Assembly: GCA_012517475.1 (NCBI GenBank)
Contig: JAAYUV010000034.1
Coordinates: 1-64,000 of the forward strand
From: Peptococcaceae bacterium
GTDB taxonomy: Bacteria; Bacillota; Desulfitobacteriia; Desulfitobacteriales; Syntrophobotulaceae
Direction of reading: 5' to 3'
Length of the DNA: 64,000 bases
Shown piece by piece: positions 52,299 through 61,245 of the stretch (position 1 is the stretch's first letter; each line of letters starts with the position of its first letter). The position numbers were made by a program, and so were the translations under genes. The notes under the pieces were generated by a model that was not told the origin of the DNA, searched no databases, and saw only the letters and a list, made by a program, of their open reading frames with translations.

Positions 52299-52883
52299 AT
52301 GTTTAAAGTCCGGAAGCTCATCGGAGTTCTGCTGCTCACACTTCTTCTATTATTATCTGCCGGTTGCAGCGAGGGCAGCCCGGGAGAGGTTAATGAAAAC
52401 GATACAAATTATCACAGTGATGATGATAATGCTCCCCGAACTTTTGTTTTTGCAGACCAGTATCCTTACCCCGGGAAAAAAGCCGAATGCACTATTCTGG
52501 ATAAAACCCCCAATGTTCCTCATACAGTTTATATTTACGTCATTAACAACGGGGAAAACTGGAAGGATAATGACGTAAGGAATATTACAATTACGTATTA
52601 TGATTTAACCAGGCCCGGTGTTACTGTGGCAATCAATTCAAGTCAGATTCACATTCTCAAAGATGGAAAGAAAGATGATCAGACCTATATTCGGGTAGAT
52701 AATGTTGTGTATCCACAAAACGCCAGGGGCTATTTCCTTATCCAAGGTGAAATTGAACAAGGGAACAATAAATGGTATCAGAAATCGGTTTCGAGTAACC
52801 AGTACAACTATGGGACTCCTCCTCCGGTCCAACCACCGCTTAAAAAAGAAAACCTTATCTATGAAAAAGAAATTGTTCAGTAG
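52299..52883 (+). CDS. Lipoprotein of the pilus operon, unknown function
   Basis: 194 residues. Signal peptide with lipobox LSAGC (Cys near 24), then a Glu/Asp/Asn-rich linker and a domain of Ig-like look (DKTPNVPHTVYIYVINNGENW, then NITITYYDL). Possibly a surface partner of the pilus; family not recognised. It lies between the minor pilins and pilM. Confidence 0.75.
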   Translation: MFKVRKLIGVLLLTLLLLLSAGCSEGSPGEVNENDTNYHSDDDNAPRTFVFADQYPYPGKKAECTILDKTPNVPHTVYIYVINNGENWKDNDVRNITITYYDLTRPGVTVAINSSQIHILKDGKKDDQTYIRVDNVVYPQNARGYFLIQGEIEQGNNKWYQKSVSSNQYNYGTPPPVQPPLKKENLIYEKEIVQ

Positions 52884-52895
52884 GAGACTTCATCC

Positions 52896-55373
52896 ATGAA
52901 AAAACATTGGCTGGCCGTAATCCGCGATCATAACCTCAGTATCGCCAGAGTCGCTGCCGGAAGAAATCATGAAATGAAAGTAATGTTCCTTTCGGAGTAT
53001 AATTCTGAAGGAACGGGACATACCGAGACGGGGGAATCGTTTGACCTGGATTTTGGGGGCATAAAGAACTGGCTCCAAAGACAGCGGGTTCCGCTGAAAC
53101 AGCTGAAACTGGCCGTATCAAGTTTTGGCCTGATTACCAGGGTCATTGCCCTTCCCAAAATGACCAATAATGATCTCGAAAAACTCATTACCGATCATAT
53201 TGACCAATATTTTACTTTTAATGTCCAAAATTACATTATTGATTACAGAGTCCTTAACAAGTATTGGGAAAATGAAAAACCAATGATTAATGTTTTAATG
53301 GCGGCCTTCCCCCGGGAGAGAATGGAGAATGTGTGGTCGTTATGCCAGTATCTGGGCTTTGAACCGATGGTCGTGGATCTGACAGCGGATTGTTTGGCCA
53401 GGCTTTATTCCAACCTTGCGGAAAAAGTACAAGGGACCCGTTCACCCGACAGTGAACCGGGAACGATCCCCGGAGATATGGCGATTGTCTCTTTGAATGG
53501 AGACAAAGTGGAATTCGTTCTTTTGGAAAACGGGGTCTTTTTCTTATACTCGGATATGGAATTAGATCTAAGAACAGTTTCTGCAGATATCAATCAGAAA
53601 ATCTCGGAACAAGTTCATTTAACGACAAAATTAGAAGAAGATAAAGTCCCTTTTCTCCGATTGGAAAAGGAAGAAGTTCCTTTGCCTCAATCGGGTGAAC
53701 TTCTTCTTCAGCCAAGAGTACAAGCGACCTTTGAGGGAAATTTATTTGCTGCGGGATCAGAGAAAATTACCCTTAATTTGTCTTCTTATACCGATGATGT
53801 GAAATTATTGTCTTCCCAGGATGATACCACTAATCTCTTGCAAGACAATATTGAGGTAGGAGAAAAATCTGAAGATAAAGCCTTGTCAATGACAGGTATA
53901 GGTTTTGAGGATATGCAGGAGATCGCGCCGGGGGATGTTTCTGTACCCCTTGATTTCACCGTCCGGGAGGTGCGGGAACGGCTTTTGAATCAGCTGATCG
54001 GATTAGAAGATCAGGAGCGCGGCAGGGAGGATCATGACTTCGCTGGGAACAAGGAAGATGATGATTTCGATTTCCGCCTGGAGGATTTTTATGAGGATGA
54101 TGATGAGGATTTTTTTACAAGTGATAAAAAAATTACAAATTTTGATATTGATCCCAAAGCGGATAATTCATATTTTTCTTTGAATGAGTTGGGATTTTCT
54201 CAAGAACCTTGGAAAGAAATAAAGGACAGCAATACTTATTCTGTTGAATCTGTTGTAGATGAGACGGAAAATGAAAATTTCTTTGCTGAAGAGATAGAAG
54301 AAGTAAAAGCAAGCCAACCAACATCAAACGAAGAATTTTTACACATTGTCGATGAAGATGTTTTTATGGACTTGGCCAAAGCCCTGCCCCAGTTGGATTT
54401 TTCTATTGTTCAGAATCAACAGGATCAGCAAACGGGTATCCCTTTGCTGGAGATGGAGTCTGTTGAGGAAGTTCCGGTAAGCAGCCATGATGTTCCCGGG
54501 GACAATTTTGAGGAGAATTTCGTAGAAGACAATCTGCTTTTGCTTGACGAAGAGAAAGATGACTTTAAGCAAGCTGCTTTGTTGATCAACCACAAAAAAG
54601 AAGAGCAAGAAGAGTTTGTCCTGGAAGATCTTTTTGTTCCCCTGGAAAACTTGGATGAAGAGTTAGCCATTACCTTAACCAACCAGCAGATGGCTAAACA
54701 GGAAGACCTACCGGAAGATTCGGAAGAAGACGGCCTGTATTCTTTACTGCAGGATTTTCCGGAGTTCACGTTGGAAGATATTCCCGAGTTACAGTTGGAA
54801 AGTTTACCTGAGCTGCCATTGGAAGGTCTTCCGGAGATATCTCCGGAAGAAATGGAGCAATTAGGTTCAAACGCTGTAATTCACGAAGAAAGTACTTCTC
54901 AAGGATCGGAAAAACGGGAAGAATTGATTGACCTGGATCGTTCTCTGCAAAACGAACTCAAAACGGTGCCTCCCATCACCATCCCTATTGGTATTGAAGA
55001 AAAAAGCATTTTTGATAACCTGGACTTAAATATGGGAGCGGGAGGTTTGGAGAAAATTGAAGCCCGCCTCATGGACCGGGATCCCAAAGATGAGCTGGAA
55101 GATAACCTTAGTCCGGTTTTATCGACCCTTTCCGAACTTTTAAGCTTTTTTGCGGCCCGTCACTTTGGACAGACTGTCCATTCTGTATATCTAACCGGGG
55201 AGTTTTGTAATTTGCCTTATCTGGAAGATATTTTCCGGGAAAATCTTGGTGTCAATACGGTGATCGGTTTTCCGAACGGCTGGAAGCCCAGGTTTGAAGG
55301 AAATAGTAAAGCTCTGGCCGGAGAGTGGCAAAAGTATGGGAGTTTATACGGTCTTGCCCTGAGGGAGGATTAG
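52896..55373 (+). CDS. pilM: PilM-like ATPase with a large acidic insertion
   Basis: 825 residues, more than twice the usual PilM (about 350). The actin-like N-terminal part is seen in residues 1-225 (LPKMTNNDLEKLITDHIDQYFTF near 90, the DLTADCLARL nucleotide region near 157) and the C-terminal part in the last 90 (SVYLTGEFCNLPYLEDIF and GWKP... ALAGEWQKYGSLYGLAL). Between them, about 500 residues are acidic and low-complexity, with a repeat of the form LE(D/S/G)(I/L)PE(L/F) near 630-660. PilM links PilN/O to PilB. The frame is intact with no stop, so the insertion is real. It ends one base before pilN. Confidence 0.85.
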   Translation: MKKHWLAVIRDHNLSIARVAAGRNHEMKVMFLSEYNSEGTGHTETGESFDLDFGGIKNWLQRQRVPLKQLKLAVSSFGLITRVIALPKMTNNDLEKLITDHIDQYFTFNVQNYIIDYRVLNKYWENEKPMINVLMAAFPRERMENVWSLCQYLGFEPMVVDLTADCLARLYSNLAEKVQGTRSPDSEPGTIPGDMAIVSLNGDKVEFVLLENGVFFLYSDMELDLRTVSADINQKISEQVHLTTKLEEDKVPFLRLEKEEVPLPQSGELLLQPRVQATFEGNLFAAGSEKITLNLSSYTDDVKLLSSQDDTTNLLQDNIEVGEKSEDKALSMTGIGFEDMQEIAPGDVSVPLDFTVREVRERLLNQLIGLEDQERGREDHDFAGNKEDDDFDFRLEDFYEDDDEDFFTSDKKITNFDIDPKADNSYFSLNELGFSQEPWKEIKDSNTYSVESVVDETENENFFAEEIEEVKASQPTSNEEFLHIVDEDVFMDLAKALPQLDFSIVQNQQDQQTGIPLLEMESVEEVPVSSHDVPGDNFEENFVEDNLLLLDEEKDDFKQAALLINHKKEEQEEFVLEDLFVPLENLDEELAITLTNQQMAKQEDLPEDSEEDGLYSLLQDFPEFTLEDIPELQLESLPELPLEGLPEISPEEMEQLGSNAVIHEESTSQGSEKREELIDLDRSLQNELKTVPPITIPIGIEEKSIFDNLDLNMGAGGLEKIEARLMDRDPKDELEDNLSPVLSTLSELLSFFAARHFGQTVHSVYLTGEFCNLPYLEDIFRENLGVNTVIGFPNGWKPRFEGNSKALAGEWQKYGSLYGLALRED

Positions 55374-55916
55374 ATGAAGGAACGAGCGCAGTTTAACTAT
55401 GCCCAACGCTGGAGAATAGAACAAAGCGGAAATAAACGCCTTACCCAAAAAAGGAAGAAAAGCATTTTCGCCTTCACGCTGATAAGTTTTTTAGTTGTTG
55501 CGCTTTTGGCCTCCCCTTGGGTTTGGCAGTTTATTCTGAACTATCAACTGGATAAAATTGAACAAAGCATTACGGCGTATCATGATGTGGCGGTTACCAT
55601 GGAGGATGTAGACCGGCTGAAAGGTGAGATTGCCAGAATGAACAGCTTTCTGGCGATTTCTCAGGGAAAGTCCAAAAAACCACGGGAGGTTCTAACACAA
55701 ATCAACAAGTTACTTCCGACGGGTACAACTGTGACTTCTTTTTCTCTCCAGGCGGATAATTCGGTTCAAATCAATGTCGATGTACCAGGGCCGGTTGATT
55801 TGGCCAAGTTCTGGATGAATTTCAGGGATTCGGGGCTTTTTACGGATTTTGACATGAAAACGGTGTCTCTAACGGATGAAGTTCAACATCTGAGTCTTAC
55901 ATTAAAGTTAAAGTAG
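55374..55916 (+). CDS. pilN: Type IV pilus assembly protein PilN-like
   Basis: 180 residues. Short basic cytoplasmic N-tail (the part that binds PilM), one membrane segment near 38-57 (FLVVALLASPWVWQF), coiled coil and a small C-terminal ferredoxin-like domain. ATG follows directly on the stop of pilM. Weakly conserved family, so the call rests on topology and gene order. Confidence 0.82.
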   Translation: MKERAQFNYAQRWRIEQSGNKRLTQKRKKSIFAFTLISFLVVALLASPWVWQFILNYQLDKIEQSITAYHDVAVTMEDVDRLKGEIARMNSFLAISQGKSKKPREVLTQINKLLPTGTTVTSFSLQADNSVQINVDVPGPVDLAKFWMNFRDSGLFTDFDMKTVSLTDEVQHLSLTLKLK

Positions 55917-55931
55917 GGGAATTAGAGGCCT

Positions 55932-56462
55932 ATGAATAAGCAAAAAAACCAGATCCTATTCTTGGCTGCGGTTATCGTTTTAGGCATCCTTTATGCCTAT
56001 GTCCAGTATTTATTTATTCCGGAATGGGGTGTCTTAAAACAAAAGACTGCCCAGGTCTCTGAGCGTCAGGCCTATCTTACCCGGATGGAAAACAGCTATA
56101 AAGATTTTTCTGCGCTGAAGCAACAGTCTTCAAGCCTGAAAGCCCAGGTTTCGGTCTTGGATAAGAAAGTCCCCAAGAAACTGGATAAACCGGATATCAT
56201 GCTTACGATATATAATTTGGCCAAAAATAACGGCCTCAGTCCCAAGAGTCTTACTTATGAACCCATTAAAGATGAAGGGCAGTACCTGACGATGGGGATG
56301 AATTTTTCCTGTACCGGACCGGCAGAGAATATTTATACCTTGGTGGATCAATTTTTGAAAGGAAATAAATATATTTTTGCTTTGGACAGCATCAGTTTTA
56401 CTTCAAATAAAGACGGATCGACTGCGAATATGCGGATTGTGGCATATGCCTATAAGCCATAA
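55932..56462 (+). CDS. pilO: Type IV pilus assembly protein PilO-like
   Basis: 176 residues. Membrane segment near 8-25 (ILFLAAVIVLGILYAYV), coiled coil, and a ferredoxin-like C-terminal domain. PilN and PilO pair in the envelope subcomplex. Last gene of the machinery operon; no pilP, pilQ or pilT follows, as expected in a Gram-positive for pilP/Q. Confidence 0.82.
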   Translation: MNKQKNQILFLAAVIVLGILYAYVQYLFIPEWGVLKQKTAQVSERQAYLTRMENSYKDFSALKQQSSSLKAQVSVLDKKVPKKLDKPDIMLTIYNLAKNNGLSPKSLTYEPIKDEGQYLTMGMNFSCTGPAENIYTLVDQFLKGNKYIFALDSISFTSNKDGSTANMRIVAYAYKP

Positions 56463-56498
56463 TCTGTTTTCGACATACCAGAATTATTGAATTTTGGA

Positions 56499-56532
56499 AG
56501 GGCAGGACCAAACCTGCTCTTTTCATTTTCTG
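56499..56532 (+). terminator. Terminator of the pilus operon
   Basis: Eight-base-pair stem (agggcagg / cctgctct, one G-T pair), 6-base loop, followed by TTTCATTTTC. Confidence 0.65.
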
Positions 56533-56635
56533 ATTCAATGAAGTCGCACTGAAAAATTTCATTAATCCGGATAAGCAGTATTCCTTGCTCCTAAGCATAG
56601 TAATTTATAAGAGCATGCTAAAGGAGTGACGGAGT

Positions 56636-57382
56636 ATGATTACGGAAGTTTTTTTAGTCGGACTCGCTTTGTCTGTGATTAAAGGGGTAACCCTTTTCGT
56701 ATCTTATATCAATAATAATGCATTTCCACAGCCTCTTAATGAACAGGAAGAATCTGAATATCTTAAGGTCCTGGCTGATTTCAAGGATAAGTCCAAAGAA
56801 TCTCCCAATGAACTCATTGTAGAAAATGCAAGAAATAAGCTGATAGAGCATAATTTAAGACTTGTCGCTCATCTGGTAAAGAAATATGATGGGACAGGAG
56901 AGGACAGCGATGATCTTATTTCCATTGGCACCATCGGTTTAATTAAAGGGATCAATACCTATAATGCGGATAAAGGAACCCGCCTGGCAACTTATGCGGC
57001 CCGCTGTATTGAAAACGAAATCCTGATGTATTTAAGGTCCCTGAAAAAATCCAGGGGAGAAGTATCCATGTATGACCCGATTGGGACAGATAAAGAGGGG
57101 AATACGATTAATCTGATCGATGTTTTAGGAACCGACCCAGACGCCATTTCCGACCAGGTAGAAAGTGAATTCGAACAGCGGGTGGTTATCGATAAATTAA
57201 AGTGTTTATCCAAGAGAGAACGAATGGTCATTCAATTGCGTTTCGGGTTAATGAACGGACCCAAGAAGACCCAACGGGAAATTGCCAAGATGTTGGGGAT
57301 TTCCCGGTCCTATGTTTCCCGTATCGAAAAGAAAGCGGTGCAAAAACTGACGGAAGAAATGAAAGAACATAAACCATCCTGA
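56636..57382 (+). CDS. sigK: Sporulation sigma factor K (with pro-sequence)
   Basis: 248-residue sigma-70 family factor for late mother-cell gene expression. The first 20 residues (MITEVFLVGLALSVIKGVTL) are the hydrophobic pro-sequence, normally removed by SpoIVFB. Region 2 (NLRLVAHLVKKYD, DLISIGTIGLIKG) and region 4 (KTQREIAKMLGISRSYVSRIEKKA) are complete. The gene is uninterrupted, so no skin-type element splits it. This supports an endospore-forming ancestry. Confidence 0.94.
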   Translation: MITEVFLVGLALSVIKGVTLFVSYINNNAFPQPLNEQEESEYLKVLADFKDKSKESPNELIVENARNKLIEHNLRLVAHLVKKYDGTGEDSDDLISIGTIGLIKGINTYNADKGTRLATYAARCIENEILMYLRSLKKSRGEVSMYDPIGTDKEGNTINLIDVLGTDPDAISDQVESEFEQRVVIDKLKCLSKRERMVIQLRFGLMNGPKKTQREIAKMLGISRSYVSRIEKKAVQKLTEEMKEHKPS

Positions 57383-57463
57383 TGAAGAGAAGTGTTGCTC
57401 TGGAATATTCGGCTGATATATAATAGTTTGGAATAGAATTTTGAAAGCAGAGGATAGGACAGG

Positions 57464-57979
57464 ATGATCGGAATTTTGCGGCCATATCTGCAGTATGAAT
57501 CTTTGCAAGATATTCCGGTCGAGGATCTTCTGGCGAAAGGGATCAGGGGACTGCTGTTGGACCTTGATAATACGGTTGCTCCCTGGAATGATAAGTCGCT
57601 CACGAGAGAAGTAATCGATTGGTTTGAAAAAATTAAAAAGGCAGGCATCAGGGCCTGCATTGTTTCCAATAATCAGCGTCCGGACAGGGTTTCCGCGGTA
57701 GCCGATGTTCTTGGCATCTTTTATGTCTATAAGGCTTCCAAACCCAGGAAGAAAGCGTTTTATTCGGGGCTTGATACTTTGGGACTGCAAAGTACTGAAG
57801 TGGCTGTGATTGGGGATCAATTATTTACGGATGTCTTCGGTGGCAACAGGCTGGGGATGAAGACAATCCTTGTTTCGCCAATTGACGAAAAGGAGTTTGC
57901 CGGGACTAAGGTTTTGCGTTTTATGGAAAGAATCGTTGGCAGAAAGGCCAGGTTTACAAGGAATATTCGAAAGGCTTAA
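57464..57979 (+). CDS. yqeG: YqeG family HAD-type phosphatase
   Basis: 171 residues. HAD motif I LLLDLDNTVAPWN near residue 28 (two Asp), motif II IVSNNQRP near 65, motif III region KPRKKAF near 89 and IGDQLFTDVFGGNRLGMKT near 110. YqeG homologues dephosphorylate phosphatidylglycerophosphate in plants and some bacteria; whether that holds here is inferred. Confidence 0.9.
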   Translation: MIGILRPYLQYESLQDIPVEDLLAKGIRGLLLDLDNTVAPWNDKSLTREVIDWFEKIKKAGIRACIVSNNQRPDRVSAVADVLGIFYVYKASKPRKKAFYSGLDTLGLQSTEVAVIGDQLFTDVFGGNRLGMKTILVSPIDEKEFAGTKVLRFMERIVGRKARFTRNIRKA

Positions 57980-58001
57980 ACATAACGAGGTACTGTAAAG
58001 G

Positions 58002-58844
58002 ATGAAATTTGCAATTATCGGGAATCCGGTCGACCATTCCCTTTCCCCTGAAATGCATGACGCAGGATATAGAGCCTTGGGTTTGAATGCGGTATATCAC
58101 CGCATTCCTGTTACTATATCCGGAATCGGGCAGGGAGTCCGGTACCTGTTGGACAATCACTACGATGGGTGGAATGTAACCTATCCGTTAAAGGAAGCCA
58201 TTCTTCCTTTCTTAGATCAGGTCTCACCGGATGCCTTGCATATCGGGGCGGTCAATACAGTTAAAAGAGTCGATGGTCGGCTGATCGGTCACAATACTGA
58301 CGGAGAAGGTTTTGTTCAATCACTGCCGGCTAAAGGATTTGAATTAAACGGAAAAATAGCAGTGATTCTGGGGGCAGGGGGAGCGGCCAAAGCCATTGCC
58401 GTTTCTTTAGCTCAAAAGGGGATGCAGATCCTGATTTTAAACCGCAATAAAGAGAAAGCACAGGAACTAGCCGAACAGGTATGCAAGCTCGGAGGGAATG
58501 CTGCTTGGGGATGCTTTGGAGCCGGTGATTGGCTGCACAGCGTAGACCTTTTAATACAAACAACCCCTGTCGGAATGAAGAGTGAGAGATACCCTTTTCA
58601 GCTCAAAGGAATTAATCCTTCTTCCTTAGTTGTGGATATCATTTATTATCCTGAGAAAACTCGTTTCCTTGCAGATGCTGAAGAAAATGGATGCAGAACA
58701 ATGAACGGGTTGGGAATGTTATTATACCAGGGGATTCTTGCCTGGAAGTTTTGGCTGAATGTGGAAGCGCCTGTATCCGTCATGCACAGGGCTCTGACAG
58801 AAAAAATAAGGAGCTTGGACCAAGGTGAGAGTGAGAACAAATGA
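58002..58844 (+). CDS. aroE: Shikimate dehydrogenase
   Basis: NADPH-dependent reduction of 3-dehydroshikimate to shikimate. 280 residues. The substrate region IGNPVDHSLSPEMHD (SLS motif) is near 6-20, KEAILPFLD with catalytic Lys near 66 and NTDGEGF with catalytic Asp near 102, and the Rossmann loop ILGAGGAAKAIA near 125. It overlaps the next gene by 20 bases. Together with aroK and aroB it forms an aromatic-precursor operon. Confidence 0.95.
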   Translation: MKFAIIGNPVDHSLSPEMHDAGYRALGLNAVYHRIPVTISGIGQGVRYLLDNHYDGWNVTYPLKEAILPFLDQVSPDALHIGAVNTVKRVDGRLIGHNTDGEGFVQSLPAKGFELNGKIAVILGAGGAAKAIAVSLAQKGMQILILNRNKEKAQELAEQVCKLGGNAAWGCFGAGDWLHSVDLLIQTTPVGMKSERYPFQLKGINPSSLVVDIIYYPEKTRFLADAEENGCRTMNGLGMLLYQGILAWKFWLNVEAPVSVMHRALTEKIRSLDQGESENK

Positions 58845-59262
58845 TACCGGATATACGTTGCTGGAAATCCTGCTTGTATTGGTGCTTTTAGCAGGAGGAG
58901 GTTTCTTTTTGCTCATTCAAATACCTCATGATATTCAGGAAAACAGCATTGAAATTTCCGCTTCAAGGTTGCTGCAGGATTTAAGGGAAGTACAGCAAGC
59001 ATCAATGTCCGGAAACATTTGGTACCGGGTGAAATTTTACTCCCAAACAAATGAGTATATGATCTTTAAAGCGGGAGAATTCTTACGTTCCGTTCGTCTT
59101 TACCCGGGGGTGGTTTTTGGCAACACCCCTCCCGAGCTTATTTTTTTACCTTCCGGAGTTCCTTCAACCGGAATGACGGTGACCTTAAGAACCGGGGACC
59201 GGGAAAGAAAAGTAATCATAGCGCCTGTCATGGGCAGGATGAGGATCGAGATAGAGAGGTAA
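58825..59262 (+). CDS. Pseudopilin (GspH/PilE-like) inside the aro operon
   Basis: 145 residues. A class III signal is visible: MRVRTNDTG then YTLLEILLVLVLLAGGGFFLLIQ, with Tyr at +1 and Glu at +5. The domain after it is small and beta-rich, like GspH. GTG start inside aroE. It is separated from the main pilus operon by sigK, yqeG and aroE and is squeezed between aroE and aroK, overlapping both; this order is conserved in some related Clostridia as far as I recall. Confidence 0.82.
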   Translation: MRVRTNDTGYTLLEILLVLVLLAGGGFFLLIQIPHDIQENSIEISASRLLQDLREVQQASMSGNIWYRVKFYSQTNEYMIFKAGEFLRSVRLYPGVVFGNTPPELIFLPSGVPSTGMTVTLRTGDRERKVIIAPVMGRMRIEIER

Positions 59263-59792
59263 TGACTTTGACAAATGCACAACATGGCAATCTGAAGAAT
59301 ATTATTCTTGTCGGTTTTATGGCTGCAGGCAAAAGCAGCGTAGGAAGGACCTTAGCCAGAGAACTTGGCTGGGACTTTCTGGATACGGATAGCGAGATAG
59401 AAAAAGTGACCGGAATGAAGATCCCGGATATGTTTCGGAAATATGGTGAAGTCAGATTCCGTTCGGAAGAAAATTTGGTTATTAAAAAATTGAAAGATAT
59501 TACTTATACCGTAATTGCAACGGGTGGAGGCTCCATCTTGTTCGAAGAAAACAGGAGACTGCTCGAAGAACTGGGGATGATGGTACATCTCTATGTGCCG
59601 GTGGACGTAGCTCTGCAAAGGGTAAAAAGGCGTCAGGACAGGCCCCTTTTCAATAAAAGTCTGAGCGAGATTCAAAAGCTCTGGCAGGAAAGACTTGTAA
59701 TCTATAATCAGATTCCGATTACGATAGATACATCTGCAAGGAGCATTGAAGAGATAGCAGAAGAAATTCTGGCGATTGTGAAAGGCGGTTAA
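59262..59792 (+). CDS. aroK: Shikimate kinase
   Basis: Phosphorylates shikimate with ATP. 176 residues. Walker A GFMAAGKSSVG near 18, shikimate-binding DTDSEIEK near 41 and FRSEEN (Arg) near 65, ATGGGSI near 86, lid RRQDRPLF near 126. Its start overlaps the stop of the preceding pseudopilin by one base (TAATG). Confidence 0.96.
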   Translation: MTLTNAQHGNLKNIILVGFMAAGKSSVGRTLARELGWDFLDTDSEIEKVTGMKIPDMFRKYGEVRFRSEENLVIKKLKDITYTVIATGGGSILFEENRRLLEELGMMVHLYVPVDVALQRVKRRQDRPLFNKSLSEIQKLWQERLVIYNQIPITIDTSARSIEEIAEEILAIVKGG

Positions 59793-59796
59793 CAGC

Positions 59797-60876
59797 ATGC
59801 GACAGAGAATTGATGTTGGCGGAAGTCATGGTTATCCATTATTTTTAGGGGTCCCTATAGAAGAACTGGGGGGCTACCTGGAGGAACGATACGGCGCCAG
59901 AGGGCACTATCTGATTATTACCAATACCCTGGTTGCGGATTTATACGCCGATAAGCTAATGAATGGTTTAAAACAATTTCGTACCGAGCTGATTGCAGTA
60001 CCGGACAGTGAAGAGGAAAAATCCCTGAACCGGATCAGTAAGCTTACGGAACAAGCCTTGCGCTGCAGGGCGGACCGGGATACCATGGTTTTAGCTCTTG
60101 GAGGAGGGGTCATAGGAGACCTGGCTGGTTTTTTTGCCAGTATTTTTATGAGAGGAATAAGATATATTCATATTCCCACCACCTTACTGGCTCAAATCGA
60201 CTCCAGCATTGGGGGTAAAGTTGCGGTAAATCATCCTTCCGGAAAAAATTTATTGGGATCTTTTTATCCGCCGCAGGCAGTTTGGACAGACTTTTCGACA
60301 TTGGATACTCTTCCCTGGAAAGAGATTCAGAACGGGCTTGCCGAAACAATTAAACATGCGCTGGTATCCGATCCGAATTTGTTTGACTTTATTGAAAGCC
60401 ATACTGAGGAAATAAAATGTGCAGATTTTAAAGTAATGAAGGAATTGGCGATGAGATCATTGGCCGTCAAGGTTAAGATTGTATCGGAAGACGAAAAAGA
60501 GAAAGGACAAAGGATTCTTTTAAACCTTGGACACAGTTTTGGCCATGCGCTGGAAACGGATGAAGCCTATAAAGGGGTTACCCATGGGCAAGGCGTCAGT
60601 ATCGGTCTTGCAGCTGCATCCAGTCTGGCTCACGCCAGGGGGCTTATGACCGATTCGCAGTTGGACAGAATCATTAACCTGCTGACGAAGTTGGATTTGC
60701 CAACATCGATTGAATCCAGGGATCCAGAGATCTTGCTGAATCATATGTCGGCGGACAAAAAAAACAAAGCAGGAAACAAAATCCTCGTTTTACCCGTTGG
60801 AATTGGAAAATCCTCTGTCGCGACAGATTGTGAAGATGAGGAAATCGTAAAAGCCTGGAAAAAAGTAATAAAATAA
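59797..60876 (+). CDS. aroB: 3-Dehydroquinate synthase
   Basis: NAD- and metal-dependent cyclisation of DAHP to 3-dehydroquinate. 359 residues. GGGVIGDLAGFFASIFMRG near 105 (NAD site), PTTLLAQIDSSIGGKVAVNH near 125, and metal ligands Glu near 182 (LAETIKHAL), His in NLGHSFGHALE near 245-249. Starts 4 bases after aroK and ends the operon; terminator follows at 60908. Confidence 0.96.
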   Translation: MRQRIDVGGSHGYPLFLGVPIEELGGYLEERYGARGHYLIITNTLVADLYADKLMNGLKQFRTELIAVPDSEEEKSLNRISKLTEQALRCRADRDTMVLALGGGVIGDLAGFFASIFMRGIRYIHIPTTLLAQIDSSIGGKVAVNHPSGKNLLGSFYPPQAVWTDFSTLDTLPWKEIQNGLAETIKHALVSDPNLFDFIESHTEEIKCADFKVMKELAMRSLAVKVKIVSEDEKEKGQRILLNLGHSFGHALETDEAYKGVTHGQGVSIGLAAASSLAHARGLMTDSQLDRIINLLTKLDLPTSIESRDPEILLNHMSADKKNKAGNKILVLPVGIGKSSVATDCEDEEIVKAWKKVIK

Positions 60877-60907
60877 ACTGGGAATAGAAGGAAATTGTTT
60901 ATAAATG

Positions 60908-60946
60908 GCAAAATATGCTACACGCATGTTTTGCTATTTTTATTTT
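60908..60946 (+). terminator. Terminator of the aro operon
   Basis: Eleven-base-pair stem (gcaaaatatgc / gcatgttttgc, one G-T pair), 5-base loop, followed by TATTTTTATTTT. Confidence 0.8.
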
Positions 60947-61093
60947 GATTATTAAGTATTTTAAAGGTAATTGAGGGAAAATGTGGAATTAAAAATGCAT
61001 CAGCTTTAAAATAGTTCTTTAGACACCAGAAGGAGCTGATTGGACAAACTATTATCTCAGTACTGACTATGAGTTTTAATTTTTAGCTAAGGT

Positions 61094-61243
61094 AATGATG
61101 ATAATGATAAAGGTTTTTCTGGATCTTGATGAGCCAGCGGAGATCTTTATTGAGGGAATATCCATGGGTAAGGGCGGAGAAATGGGATAGTATGAGTTTT
61201 GTCCGGCGGATGTAAAAGTGACGGATTGTTGGGGAGGAAGGAA
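61094..61243 (+). pseudogene. Interrupted short frame ahead of cas3
   Basis: Between aroB and cas3 (369-base gap), one frame reads MMIMIKVFLDLDEPAEIFIEG..., then a TAG at 61187-61189, then YEFCPADVKVTDCWGG and a stop that nearly touches the cas3 start. The coherent protein-like composition on both sides of the stop suggests the tail of a decayed gene. Not recognised; chance is possible. The rest of the gap holds the aro terminator and AT-rich sequence. Confidence 0.3.
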
Positions 61244-61245
61244 AT

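Noticed and set aside
60877-61245. CRISPR array between aroB and cas3
   Set aside because: No direct repeats of 25-35 bases with regular spacing are present.
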